Position numbers and translations under genes: made by a program
In this document: one piece after another, positions 25,201 through 37,765 of the stretch
How the letters are laid out: every line of letters starts with the position of its first letter
How positions within the stretch are numbered: the first letter of the stretch is position 1
Assembly (NCBI GenBank): GCA_027574665.1
Contig: CM050662.1
Span: 5,982,501 to 6,046,500 of the forward strand
DNA: 64,000 nt
Source: Rhynochetos jubatus
Lineage: Eukaryota > Chordata > Aves > Eurypygiformes > Rhynochetidae
Reading direction: 5' to 3'
Notes under the pieces: generated by a model
Told to the model about the DNA's origin: nothing
Database searches by the model: none
What the model saw: the letters and a program-made list of their open reading frames with translations, nothing else

Positions 25201-28200
25201 CGTATTTGTACACAGATGAGCCATTGTTGGACGCACATAGAAGTTCTATGCTTGGAGATAGGTTATATTTCCTATGATCTGTTGACAAGAAAGTAAAAAT
25301 TACTTTGACCTTTTCTGTGACCCTATTAAAAATATGGCAAACTACTATTTTGCACATAATGTTGTGATTGCTGTGCTTGAAGTTTCAGGACTGAAAAAGT
25401 AGTTGCAGATTAATTCAGGAAGGAATTCCAGAGTCAACCTGGTAAAACTTGCTCCATATCTATCAACAGCAGGTTTGATAATGTGCGTGTCCTTGCGCAT
25501 CAGACACACTTTTTTGGAACTGTAGTTGTGAATGGCACAGACATAACTTAAATGGTAGAAATTTCCTTCTGCAATTGATAAATACCTTTCATGAGCTAGA
25601 TCTTGTGCACACAATCTGGAGATAAAATGGGTAGAAGAGGTAAAATGTGACAAGTCCCAGCCTTGACCAACTGCTGGGTTGTGGGTCCTCTGCACTAAGT
25701 GCTGCCCAACACAACTCTATACCTTTTCTGGAAAGTTTGTTTATGCTGGACCGTCTTTGTTTAGCAAAAAATTTCTTAAGCCTGTAATAGTGATAACCTA
25801 ATTCAAAGATTAAGCTCTCCTACCCTCTCTTGTCCCTCAGTGAACACAAACTATATTTATTTACGCATTCATTTTTATGGAACTGTTGTTGGAATAACTT
25901 TTTACACGATACGGTAGCTGTCACTTTCTTACCCTTTGGGGACTATTGGGTGACTAAAGTCATTACGAGAAACCACTTACAATGAGTCTTTGACGAAGTG
26001 CAGACTTGCAGATGTGTAGCGGTTATATCTTCTAATAGGGTGTGTGCAATTGGGAAAATGATAAACCCAGTTATTGGGAACTATACTGTGGGCTCCCAGA
26101 GGACACTAACAGGCTCAAATTTCATAGTTTACTATGCCTGGAGCAGATACTTCTATAGTTACAGACTACACAGCCATTGCTGGACAGCCAAACTTTTTTT
26201 GTTATTGCTGATGCAAGAGGGAACCTTTTATTTCTTTTGTAAACATTAAAAAGAAATTGGCACCTCTTTTCTGAAGGAAGCCATTAGCAGCTCTGTCAAT
26301 AGGTCTGCACAGGAGGAATCCAAACACAGGAAAAGTGCAAGAGAGGCAAAGGGCAGCTACAAGAAAGCAGGATGCATGCTTCAGTGAGTTGGTTTTGGTT
26401 TGCATTAGTACATCTGACCAGGGGTACAAAACAAAGAGGTTTATTTTAACAATATGATAATAAACGAGCCTGGTTTCATAAAAAACATTTTTGTAGTAGG
26501 TCACTGACCCATAAGAACTCATGGAAAAACAAATTTGGGTCTCATTTATGTAGACAAGAGGTTCTGTAACCACAGGATTCTTAAACTTCTGAAAGCAATG
26601 GTTACAAAGCACATGGAATACCAACACTTCCATTACTGTGTCACCATAATTCACTTGGAATAGCTGACCAGCGCTGAACATTATATCAGAAGTTTTAAAC
26701 ATTATTCTTTTCTGTGGCTTGTTGGTTTGATCTTTAGGAGGTTTTTTATACTTGATAAAGATTTATGGGAGTATTTACTTTAGCATAACACTTCAGGATT
26801 TAGCAGTCATTTTTCCAGGATCTGTAGGAAATACTTAAATGTCTGTGTTGCTGTTGGGTGAGAGCTGCTGCATTCACTAGTCTGGGATCATTTAAATTAA
26901 CTTTGTTTAGCTTAAATAATTTTATCAAAAGGATTTTGGTTCTTTAAGTTTCCTCATCTTTGAAGGATTATACCGCTTGCCACCTTTTAAGTGTTACTGG
27001 CCGAATTTCATGCTGTCAGCCACAGCAATCCTTAAATAATCCTGTGCCTGAGTGAAAGATGGATGATGAATTCTAAGTACCTAACAACTTTTAGTTCTTT
27101 GTTGGAGAATATATGAACATGTAGGCCTGTCTGAACATCCCCTCTCTCACTGGTCACTCCTGATCTTGCTTTTCCTCTGGCACAAATCCATGTATCTGTG
27201 CCCATTGAACTGAAGCTCACCTGAAGATGCAGCCTTCCATATAGACAGAACAAACGAGTTCAGGTTGGCTTATCGTGAACTTTACGTTAGTATGAAGTTC
27301 TCGGTTGCTTGGAGATGCTCTCTTCTCCAGATCTTTCTCTTTGTCTCAAGGTGTTACAATATTAGGATCACAAGAAGAAGAGAAGGTTCTAGGGTTCCTG
27401 CAGATGTTATGGATATCTGATTTTTGTCTTTGATAATTCTGAGTGGACTAGGTGAGATGCAGAGAGAAATGGGAGCTGCAAGGTACTGAAGCACTTCAAA
27501 AAAATCTGACCCCCTGCATTTGATAGCACGCTGGGAAAGTGGAAGATAGCTACCAGAGGTAATTATCACAGAAATTGGGCATGCTCAATTTTTAGATAAG
27601 AGCTTCTTTAATGACAATGGACTTTTGTGGCTGGTTACCCCTTGTGGCTTCCTAATGAGAAAATGTCCTTTGAATGGCTTGTGAGATATAGTTCCCACAG
27701 GCTTGTGATAAAAGGCAGTCACAAGAGCTGCTTTTTCGTTCTCAAATTTGTCAAGTGTACAGTGTGCTCTTTGTCCCACTTAATTATTTCCTTATATTCA
27801 ATCTGTTGTCTTTGGAGGATGCATCCTTGGATAAGCATCCAGTTTGATTTCAGGCAGGAGAAGATTCTGCTAGTCTTCCTTTTTTTAATAGTTCTGCTTG
27901 GCATACAGCCCTGGGGAGGAAGGAGTAGCACATTGCCACAGAAGCATTCTTTACTATATATGGAGAGTCGGGATGAGCTGGGCTGGTACCGAGTTATTAA
28001 AACAGATCAAACAGGAACAGTGTTCTATTTCTTCTGGTAAAAATTGCAATAATAGTTCTAGTTGCAAGTTTTCTTGCTAATTATTCACAGCTATTTCTGA
28101 CTTCTGGAGATGGTTAGTTTGATTAACATGAACTTAATAGACTTGTCACCAGGGGCAAGAAGGCTTGGAGATGTGCACGCTAAAATTGACTTTTGATTTT

Positions 28201-29084
28201 TTGATAGGGCTTCAGCCCTGACCTGGAGAGATTACTCTTTGGTGTAAGAAAATGGTTTAACTACATCTATTCTACTGTCTTAGAAAAAATAATGAAGTAT
28301 TAAAAGTGGTGGAGATCTAAGGATACTGCAATAGATTCTTTATATTCTGTGGATAATGTCCTCTTATTTTCATGTAGTTTGTGGAGGAATAATGAGAAAG
28401 TAGCTGCATTTTTCTTTCTTATTCTGTATTAGGGTTTTGAAGATACAAACATTGGAAGATTTTATGTGAATTCCTAATTATTTTTTTTTAGATTTGAAAT
28501 AAGAGATCTTACTGAAAGCGTTGCAATAGCTAGAAACAGACAGCTGCAGAGAGCATCTCTACGTTTGAGGGTTTATTGATCAAGCTTTTTTGGATTTATT
28601 TGAATGATGGTTAATAGAAATTGTACATTCTTGTATGTCAAAGGCTGAGAAAGGCAGATATAAACTACCACGCTTCATGAATGTAACTGGGTTTATAAAT
28701 AGGCTACTGGATTATGACATTGTCCATGAACTCTTGCTTGCTACTTCTGGGTTTATAGTATTTTCTTGCTGTTGACATTGTCGTTAATAAGCACTCTCCG
28801 ATACTTAAGACTCTCTTTTCCCTTCTTCGGTTAAGTCGATACTAACACTTCTATCCATTTCAGTATGATGTAGTGTTGATCTGTCTTTAATGCATACGTG
28901 AATGTTATTACACCTTTTTTGTTTCATGTGGGCTTCGGGAAAATGTTGAAGTTTTTACGTGTTCCTCAAGCTTTTTTTGCCTGTAGTTAGTTTGTTCCTA
29001 GCCAGAGGAAATCTGTGTATAATGCTTATACACCGGCTCTGTCCTTCATCTTAATGACAGATTGTTTTGTACAAAGAGATCCTT

Positions 29085-29097
29085 AAAAAAAAAAAAA
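29085..29097. repeat. A13 homopolymer
   Basis: A run of 13 A with no flanking retroposon sequence or target duplication that I can see, so it is not interpreted as a retrogene tail. Confidence 0.8.
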
Positions 29098-32000
29098 GGA
29101 TTCGTAAATTGAAAATGAAAAGGTATTATAGAGCTACCAGTTTGTATGCTGCTGCCTTGTACAAAGAAAAGTAGTCTGCTTCTGATAAAGCGTATATAAT
29201 CTTTTGCAGTCTAATGAAAAGTTACTAATAAAGGTTATTACTTCTGACAGCTTTGAAAATGTGAACCAGGACCACCCAGTCTGCTATGTTGGTAATAAGC
29301 AATCTCAAAGTTTTAACTGTTGCACAGAGTTTTCCTTCAGAAAACAGTCCCTTAGGGAGATGCGGTGGTATCTCTGTGTTTTTAAAAAAGCTTCTGTACT
29401 AACATGTCATGTAAATAAAGAAGTTTGTTTATTCCATACCATAATCCTGTAATATGGTTGAACTGTGCTTCCTTGTAGCAACCCTATTGAAATTTCATTA
29501 TGTGGTGTTTGTCTTTATTTTCTAGTGTAGTAATATAAAGAGGTGCTGACAGAAAGCAATGGATGAGGTTGATTTGTTTTTAATGGGTGCTGTATTGTGA
29601 CCATTTTTTAATCATTTTTTTACAAAAAGGAAGTGATAAAAAGCAAAGGAAGAAGTTACATTAATGACTATAACACACTTCTTGATGCTAATAGGATTTT
29701 CTGATGAAACTATAGAATAAAATGGACTGTGCTCCTGCTTTACTGTTTTCCCAAGTCAGTACTGATGAAAAGAGAAAACTTAGTAACTCCTTAGAGTTCA
29801 ATAACTCCTGTCTTTCTGTCTGAGTCTCCTGTTATGCATTAATTCATTTTTATTACTACTTGGTTACGCCCAAGCTTGTGATGTAACCGCTTCTTCCTTA
29901 AAGTAACTCTTAGAAACTACTTCAACTACATCATGTTCCCTGAGGCTGTTCTCCAAGGACAATGCCATAGAGCTCTTAATAACAAAGGAGAAAAAAGCTA
30001 GCTTGTTTATGGCCAAAAATGAGACCCAGATGTTTTAGTGTGAAATAAAATAAATTACCAAATTGGAGAGTGAACCCAAACTTACTTGGATAATTTTCAG
30101 ATATTAAAGGCTTTGGAATACCAGGACTGCTCCCTTAAAACTACCCGTTTAAGAAAAAAATATAGGAGTGAGTTTTATAATAGGTAGCAATGTGAATATA
30201 GATTTTAAATCAAATTTGAAACTTTTTGAACTTGTGTGGAAAGGACTGGAGTATTACTTACTTCATGGCAAATATGCAGTATGTTGCTTTGGTAGTCAAG
30301 CTCTCGATGCTCTGTAGAAAAGCAGACACAGAATTTGAAAGCCTGTGGGTATCATACACGTTCGAGGGGTTAAAGCTAGATAATTGCTATATTCAAAAAA
30401 GACAACTGACAGTTTATATCATGGCCTGGGTACAATTGTATTTGATATGATCTGTTAATGTTGCTACTTTGTCAGACCCGCGCTAAGAATGTGTTGTAAC
30501 AACTTGTGTGTAAATACATGAGAGAAGTCACTATAAAAATGATACCTTAAACCCAGTTGTAATATGTTGCAGATCATAAAAAATTATATGCACTCCCAGG
30601 GAAATAGTGATCCATGAGCTGAAAAATATCAAGGAGGAATGTAGTTGCATTAACAGTTTCCAAATTAATTGTGTAAGGAATAGGTCTCTGAGATTTAAAA
30701 TGTCCTTTTACCCACTTATTCTGAACCCTGAAATTCTTCTGTATTTTCTGGTCTTCCAATGGTGATACAAGCCTTGAGAAGGAAAGGATGTTCTGCACAT
30801 AAGGAGCATTATCCTGCGTGATTGCTGAAATTGCGTTCTCCTTCGTAATTTGCAGTAGTAAAGAATGTGGTGAGATTCTTCTTGAAAAAAGATTTAAATG
30901 GTTGCAAGCTGAACAAGTTAAAGGCTTTAATACATGTGGCTGAAGTGGCAGATAAAAATAATAGTAATTTTACCATAATGCAAACTGTGTCCCGCAGTGG
31001 AAAGGGTAAAGACCTGGGAAGTTGCTGGCTGACTTCTTCCTGTGTAGTAGTTGCACTTCTATGTGTCTTGTTCTTTTCCACCTATACTGATGGTGCCTTT
31101 GGTATGTGTTAGATTTAGCTCCCATTTGCTTTTCACCCTGTGAGTGGAACTCCGTAAGACAACAGTACCCGAATGGGATGTGACCACTCCAGTGTGTAAA
31201 CACAAGGGATGTGGCTGAAGTCAGTACCCCAAAGCAAGTTTCCCCTCCAGGAAAACAGGATCCCTGGCTTGAAAAAAACTTGAAAATTTTCCTATCAAAA
31301 CTGAGCTTCTTTCCTCTTAAAGAAGTTATCTAGAAGTCAAGAAAAAGAATAATAAAAATAATAATAAAGGTAGAAATAACCCTTGTAAAGTGTAGGTCTT
31401 TTCCTACATTTATTTCATAGAATGGGCCTCATAAACAACTTCAGTCAACCTCCAGTCTGGTAGCCATATCAATTTCCAAGCTCCAGTGGTGGTTTCTTGC
31501 TATGATTTTTAATGGTCAGGGGAATGAATCTTAATAGTTAAGTTTGTGTCCTATCCCAGCTTCAGACAGAGGAAGCAATACTATTAGCCTGGTTGGAGCC
31601 AGGAAGGTAGGAATTTCACAGTTAATAACTTCTCCATTGTTTTTTTAAAGGCCCTTGATAGTGCATGATTGACATTATAGTTGTTTCCCCTCTATCCCTT
31701 TGCCTTCAGGATATAGGACCCCCCAGATGGGCAGAGGGCTGAGGGAGGAAGGGGAGAAACTGGCACTTGTTATGTTTATGAGCAAAATATCTTGGGGAAG
31801 TGAGAGGGGAGTGTTTGATGCTGTATGGGGCTGCTCTAAAGAAAGCAATAATACGCTGGAGGACGATGGTGCATGTATACTTCTTGTGACTTTCAAAGGT
31901 CACAGATTCTAAAAATTTGTGGTTTAGGCTATCTGAATCATAAAGCAAGAAAGCGCAGTTTGTTACATGGTAAAACTGTGAAGTATAGGCATTTCTGTGT

Positions 32001-32131
32001 TATATGAGAACAGAAGTCAGCATGCAATGTAATTAGGAGGAGCAAAAGAGCTTACTTGGATGTGCGTGAGGGTGTCAGGTTTGGGACACGACGGCTTTGG
32101 CCGAAATTAGATGAGAAGGAAGTAACGTTCA

Positions 32132-32196
32132 CAGATATACATAGATGTATGGATATGCATATGTATGTCTATATACACATGTACACGTATACCTAT
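32132..32196. repeat. Degenerate TATG/TACA-rich simple sequence
   Basis: This is an imperfect alternating purine-pyrimidine stretch (gatatacatagatgtatgga, then tgtatgtctatatacacatg). It looks like a decayed microsatellite with cruciform or Z-DNA tendency. It lies within an open frame at 32056-32238 that is repeat-derived (MDMHMYVYIHMYTYTY) and not a gene. Confidence 0.7.
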
Positions 32197-33404
32197 CTCT
32201 CGATTGCAACTCGATTAATCTTCTACTTTGTTCCTTGATGTTCAAATCATCTTTTTAAGCCTTACATTTGGAACGCATGGAATTTGTGCAGCAGGCAAAC
32301 TTCACAATCTAAAGCGTTCTTGCACAATTGCTTTGAACAGAGGTTTAAAATCTACATTTGTATTGTTTAGTATAAATTAAAATTTCCAGTATTGAGTTTA
32401 AATTCTTTCCTGATGAAACTGAACAGGAAAAAATGTGCCAGAAGCCAGAAGATAATGGCCATACTAGCTCAGACCCAAAGTATGAGTAAGCCAGTATCGT
32501 GTCTCCAGTTCAAACTCCCTAAGGAAGAGCAAATGAAGAACAAGAAAATACATAAATTATGTTGCGGCAGACATAATTTGAATCATCAACTGTGTCTTTA
32601 ATATGACTTAATATTTTTTCTTAATTGTTTACCTTATAAACCCACATAAACTAGCAATGAATGATAGACAATCAGTTGTTACACAGTTTAACGGCGTGTT
32701 GTGCGGGAAAATTAACTCCATTTGTTTTTTGAAGCTACCATCAACAACGTTTGATACTCCAAGTTTTTTTCTTGTGTTACAAAAGATGAGAACAACTGTT
32801 TCTTATCACTGTCCCTTGCTTCATAATTGTACAGACCTTTAGCATATCCTCCTTCGGCTCTTTTCCTTGTGGGGAGTCTCTGTCTATTGAGTTGTTCCAT
32901 TATAGAAGCTGCTCTGTAATTGTGATCATCCTTGCCATCTGAACCTTATGGGATTCTTTTTTGAGGTGGAAATTCCAAAAGTTTGCAGTCATCAACATAT
33001 GGATACATCATGGATTTACATATAGAAATAATAATGTTGTCCATTACTCTTCTGATCGTTTGTGACGCTTTATGAATTGCTGCAGAGCAGTCAGTCGATG
33101 TTTTCATGAGTCTACTCATGGTTTTTCAGTGTGAAGACTGCTGTTGTATGCATGAACTTAAAAATCTGTTTCCTTGCTTATCTGTTACGTTTTTACCTGC
33201 AGTGATTTATAATTGTCATTTTGCCATTTGGGCACTATGAGGGATTTAAGAGGAGGAAACCATATTGTATCCAAACATAATTTAACTCTAGATAAGCTTA
33301 TACCCTAGACTGAATTTTTCAGTGTATTAAGCAATCTTAGTTAAAAAAAGAGTGCCAGTGATTTATAGTAGTTTCAGAAGAAACAGTAGTTAACTTGTAT
33401 AGTG

Positions 33405-33447
33405 AATTCCTGCATACAGAAATCCAGTATTTCTGTATGCAGGAATT
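33405..33447. repeat. Perfect inverted repeat (19-bp arms, 5-nt loop)
   Basis: The left arm 33405-33423 is aattcctgcatacagaaat and the right arm 33429-33447 is its exact reverse complement, with the loop ccagt at 33424-33428. The flanking bases do not extend the pairing beyond a possible G-U pair. The stem is too short and too perfect for a typical animal pre-miRNA. It resembles neither CR1 nor a transposon terminus that I know. Confidence 0.97.
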
Positions 33448-36400
33448 TCTTTACCATTTAGAGCTGTCTAAACATCTTCCAGCAGAAGCACAGGTGAATG
33501 CTGGTGTGGTGGTCTTAGGTGGATGCCTTGGAAGTGACCTATGGACCCTTGGAGGCCCATTGCTTACATGTTGAGAAGTGTTATGTGCAGTTGGTGGTTG
33601 GTCAGCTTTTACGGGTCACTCATGGGGACTGGAGGAGCAGACCAGCAAAACAGAATGTGCACAGTTGTACTTCCCACGCATAGCAGTGGTTAAAGTAATC
33701 TGGAAGATGGAGAGAGTTGCAGTGTATGGAGATTGTTACAGCCAGCATGTGTCTAATCAGACTTAATAAGTTTGACTCAATGCAGGTATTGCTAGAGGTG
33801 ATACGACTCCTGGAGAGCTTCTCTGCACAGTTCTTCAGCTTCCAGGAGGTTTTATTAGTCTGGACTCCATGCTGTGCAGATCCAGAGTTGCTTCTGATCC
33901 AGCACTGGAGCTAATCTGTTCTGTGGCATTAGATGATTATGCATCATTCTGCCTAGTGCTCTGAATTCCCGGAATACTTTGCAGGTCTTATTAGCTGTAA
34001 AACATTCAGTTCAAAATACTTCAGAGACTGAACAGCTGCGTTCTCATCCAGCAGTCCCTGGACAACTAACCTGGACCAGATCTCGTCTGGATCTGCGCCC
34101 CAGATTCCTTCCTTCCTACGCGTGGACCTCAGGATTGGTGTGGTGGTGGTTGGTGCTCTGTGTGTGCACATGTGCATCCACGTGCTGATTGTGTGGTGGA
34201 TGCTTCTAACATGAGAGAAGAGGGCAGATCAAAGATTTTAGTTGGTGTGCTGCGAGTCCCAGGTGGTGTTCCCTGTTTGAACAAAGCAAAGGATTTGGTG
34301 TGACAGTTGAAGTTTGGTTGATTTTGCTTATCAGAAAATGTAAATTGTATTTTCTTTAGTTCTGGTCTACTCTTCAGATTCGCAGTACTGACATGCGATT
34401 CCTTCATGATATAGGTAGGTAGTTGCAGTTGCAAAAATGGCTTGGCCTTTCAATCCCATTTCCAGATATCATATCTTGATGTTATTTCTATTTTACATAA
34501 GTCACCAATTTAAAATCAGGAAAACTTAGATTTGTTAATACAGTTCAGTCAGAAGAACCATGTCCACAATATCATTTTGCAAGATTTTGGATTGTTTTAT
34601 TTATGATCTTTCTGCAGACCATTTTTATGTTATTGTAATAATATATGGCTTCACCTTTTCTAAGGTGTTTATTGTAAAATCAGACAAACTGGTGTAATTG
34701 GAACTAAATACCTGGCAGGACAAGATTTAGGCAGCAGCATGACGGTGAAAGCTCTGATAGGCTTAGGCGAACATAGGGAATTTCTGTACTGCTCTTTGGG
34801 TGGTGTTGCGTGAGGGGGCTGCTGCTCAGTGGGTTCCTTAAAGCATGCTCAGTGCTCAGCCGGTGCTTTGAAGTTCCCAGTAGGAACAGCTCCCCTAGAG
34901 CTTGCTCTGCCCTGTGCATCACTAATGCTTGCTTCACCTTGCGCTTTAAGCTTCCTTATTTGTCCTAGAGCTTACTGATAGGTGAGGATAAAGCAAAGTC
35001 TTGTCAAATGGCGTGCTAGGGACTGTTCCACTACATTTCACTCATGTTTGGCATTTCTCTATCAAACTGGAGGAAACACTGTTTATAAATGACCATTCAG
35101 AACATTTGCTCTTTCCATTAAATAATTTTAAAAGACTTCTATGTCTCTTTTATAGGATTTAAAAACATTCTGTCTGGTACTTTGCTACTGCTGTGTTGAG
35201 AACTTTCTTAACGGCCCTTCTCTCAAACCCAGGAAGAGAAATAACAAGTGTAATTGGGACTTTTCCTGGGCTATTGGCGGTGTTCTGGCACATCATAAAT
35301 ATAAGCCGGTTAAATGTATCCTACATCTAAGTTTATATGAGGTGATCTAGTCTTATACTCAGATGACTATTACAGTAGGAGTTATTTCAGTACAGTAGGT
35401 GGTGTTCAAGAGAAACAAACCCCTAATCATTCTCTGCGTTCCCCTGAGAATCAAATGATGAATAAAACTACTTTTGGCAGAAATTCCAAATTGAAGTAAA
35501 TCTTAAGAAGTGATGGAACTGATGTTTGTAGTGTTCTGTGGCTTGAACCAAGATATCAGTACCCATGGACTCTTCAAATGATTGTTGTTACCTCAGATTC
35601 GCCTAGTTATCAGTTACACACATTCTCTTGTCTGCGTGTTGGTGTAGAACCTCCTGTTCTGTAATGTGAATTTGCTCAGTTTCTGTGGCTTACAACAATA
35701 AGCATAAACTCAGCATTTGTGAAATCCTTGCAAATAGAGAATATTCTTAAAATATATTCCTTAGGCATTGCTTTGCGATAAATCAGATGACTTTGGATTG
35801 ACAGTGGATAATTGCACGTGCATTGTGAGAGCTGAAAGGATGATCACACTAATAAACATCAGACCGCTATGTGGAACTGATGCATTTCTTTGGCAGTCTT
35901 TTTCATTCTGATTTGACACACAAGTTCAATATACTTAGTGTCTCTCTAGACCTTGTGGTAGTCTTAATGAATGAGGACGCAACTGAGGAGTGCGAAGACC
36001 TGTATTACAATAAATAATTCTTTTCATTGTATTCCATCCTGCAGAGTAGATCTGCTGCTCCGGAATATATACACGTGTAACTGAAAATATGAATTTGATG
36101 AGGATTAAATAGCACATTACTATAAACCTTAAATTAAACAAGGTTCAGATTCAGTTGAATTTGCTATAAAAGTGTGAAATTTCACATGGGAAAGGAATCC
36201 AGTTAAAAATCTTCCCATATACTTTCCCAAATGCAAACTAGCGCTGTCATGTTCTTGGTTAGTGTTTCATTTGCTGGTGCGCTCATTTGTCTCAGAAATG
36301 TAATTGGGTAGTCAGGGAAAGCACTGTGAAATACCCAATTTTTGTATCTGCGTACATTAGCACGCGGCATGCGTTAGTGTTCAGGCTCTGTAAGCAAGCT

Positions 36401-37316
36401 TGCAAATGCAGCCTTTGATCTGTTCTAGGTGTCAGAAACAGAAGTAAATATCCCCCTCTCCCATCACCCCTTTATCTTGCAAGACATGTTCATATGGTAG
36501 CCATATGGAAACTCTGCCATATGAAAACCCCACGAGTTTGATCTTTGAGGAAGGCCTTTCAATTCAAACAGTTCTTGAATTCTGATAGTGAAATTACTCA
36601 CTGTTCAAGAAAACTGGAAAGCAGATATTGGGTGCAGAGTATCAGTAAGTTTCTAAAAGTTCCAGGTGTCTTCTGAGATCACAGCTCTAGAAAAAATAGC
36701 TCCGTTAGCTCTTAATGTAGATTGTGAGCAGAGGAGGCTTGTATATGAGCAGACATGAGAAGCTGGTTGTGAGGACTGTGAAAGCAGGTGACTGTTTATA
36801 GTGTCACTTAGACAACAAGAAAAGGGTTGTAGGAAAAGATTGTTTCTTACAAAACTTTGGTTTGGTTTAGAACTGCTTTTAGATTTTGGAGGGCTGTCAT
36901 GCATTTTACAAGGGAGAGGAGCCTTATGCTTTTTATAGCTACTAGTCTGGAGTAATTTGTAACAGTTGATTTCTCACAAGTGCCAAATTGTGTTCATCAG
37001 TGTAAAACTTTTCACAGTGAGTGAATGTATAAACAATAAGCAGTTCTCTAAAACGGTTCTGAAAGAATCTTCAAGATTAACATTCTTAATATTAAAGATT
37101 AGTTTTGAAGATTAAGATTCTTTTTCAAATCACCATCTAGTTGTCTGGTTACCTGTATGTTCATATGTTCTACACGGTGCTCATATTTTCAAAATGAGGT
37201 TTTAAGAAAACTTTCTTTAAAAAAATAAGTTCTTGTGTGTATACTGTACAAATAATAGCTAATCTGGAGTTAATCTCAGTTGGTCAAGTTACTTAATTTA
37301 CCCTGCCTATATTTTT

Positions 37317-37329
37317 AGAGAGAGAGAGA
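37317..37329. repeat. (AG)n tract upstream of the third LRR exon
   Basis: Short agagagagagaga tract about 365 bp before the third LRR exon. Confidence 0.8.
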
Positions 37330-37693
37330 AAATACAGGTACCTCCTAGTAGCTGTTCCACAGTGCAGTGAAAGCTGCCCATGGGTGCCATATGATTCACT
37401 GTCAGTAGGCATCCAGGGGAAAATTAAAGACTATATATTTGTGTAATCATCCATATTAAAATATTCGGACTTTTTGGTGACTGTCACTTGTCTCCCTACC
37501 TGAAGAACACGGGCAGGTGGTCTGCCGGTGGCATGATCTGATTGGCGTGTGTATGGGTAACATACGTAATGTGTTCCATGGTGAGTTCATAGCAGGAGGT
37601 TTATTACAATGGGAGCTTCATGTGTTTGTGCATAATAGAATAAGCTTCTTACCTTGGAAGATAATCTATTTTTTTTTATTCTAACTGTTTTAG

Positions 37694-37765
37694 GCGTCTG
37701 AACAAGAACAAACTGCAAGTTCTTCCAGAGCTGCTTTTTCAGAACACACAGAAGTTAACTCGACT
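37694..37765 (+). CDS. SLIT3: SLIT3 coding exon, third leucine-rich repeat of domain D1
   Basis: This third 72-nt exon, also phase 2-2, completes Leu from ct+g and then reads Arg-Leu followed by [17 protein letters not shown] and [18 protein letters not shown] is the SLIT3 version; SLIT2 has a LQLFPELLF type and SLIT1 LHMLPELLFQ (from memory). About two residues of 24 differ from human SLIT3 (N for S, Q for P). The acceptor has a long T tract and a good branch-like tctaact just before it (37679-37685), ending ttttag. The donor is ct|gtaagt from 37766. The preceding intron is 22296 bp. The next expected repeat (beginning D-L-S-E-N-Q) was not found up to 64000, so the following intron exceeds 26 kb. 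Confidence 0.95.

Larger units (their letters stand above)
15398..37693 (+). other. SLIT3: SLIT3 intron between LRR exons 2 and 3
   Basis: The intron is 22296 bp, GTAAGT...TTAG. It carries CR1 copies at 18374-18672 (-), 18841-19067 (+) and 21684-22225 (-), several A/T or TA-type simple repeats, and a perfect hairpin at 33405-33447. The largest non-repeat open frame is 26202-26702 on the minus strand (166 codons); it has hydrophobic stretches but no recognisable family. I did not find miR-218 mature sequence here; in mammals MIR218-2 lies in a more 3' SLIT3 intron. Confidence 0.9.
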
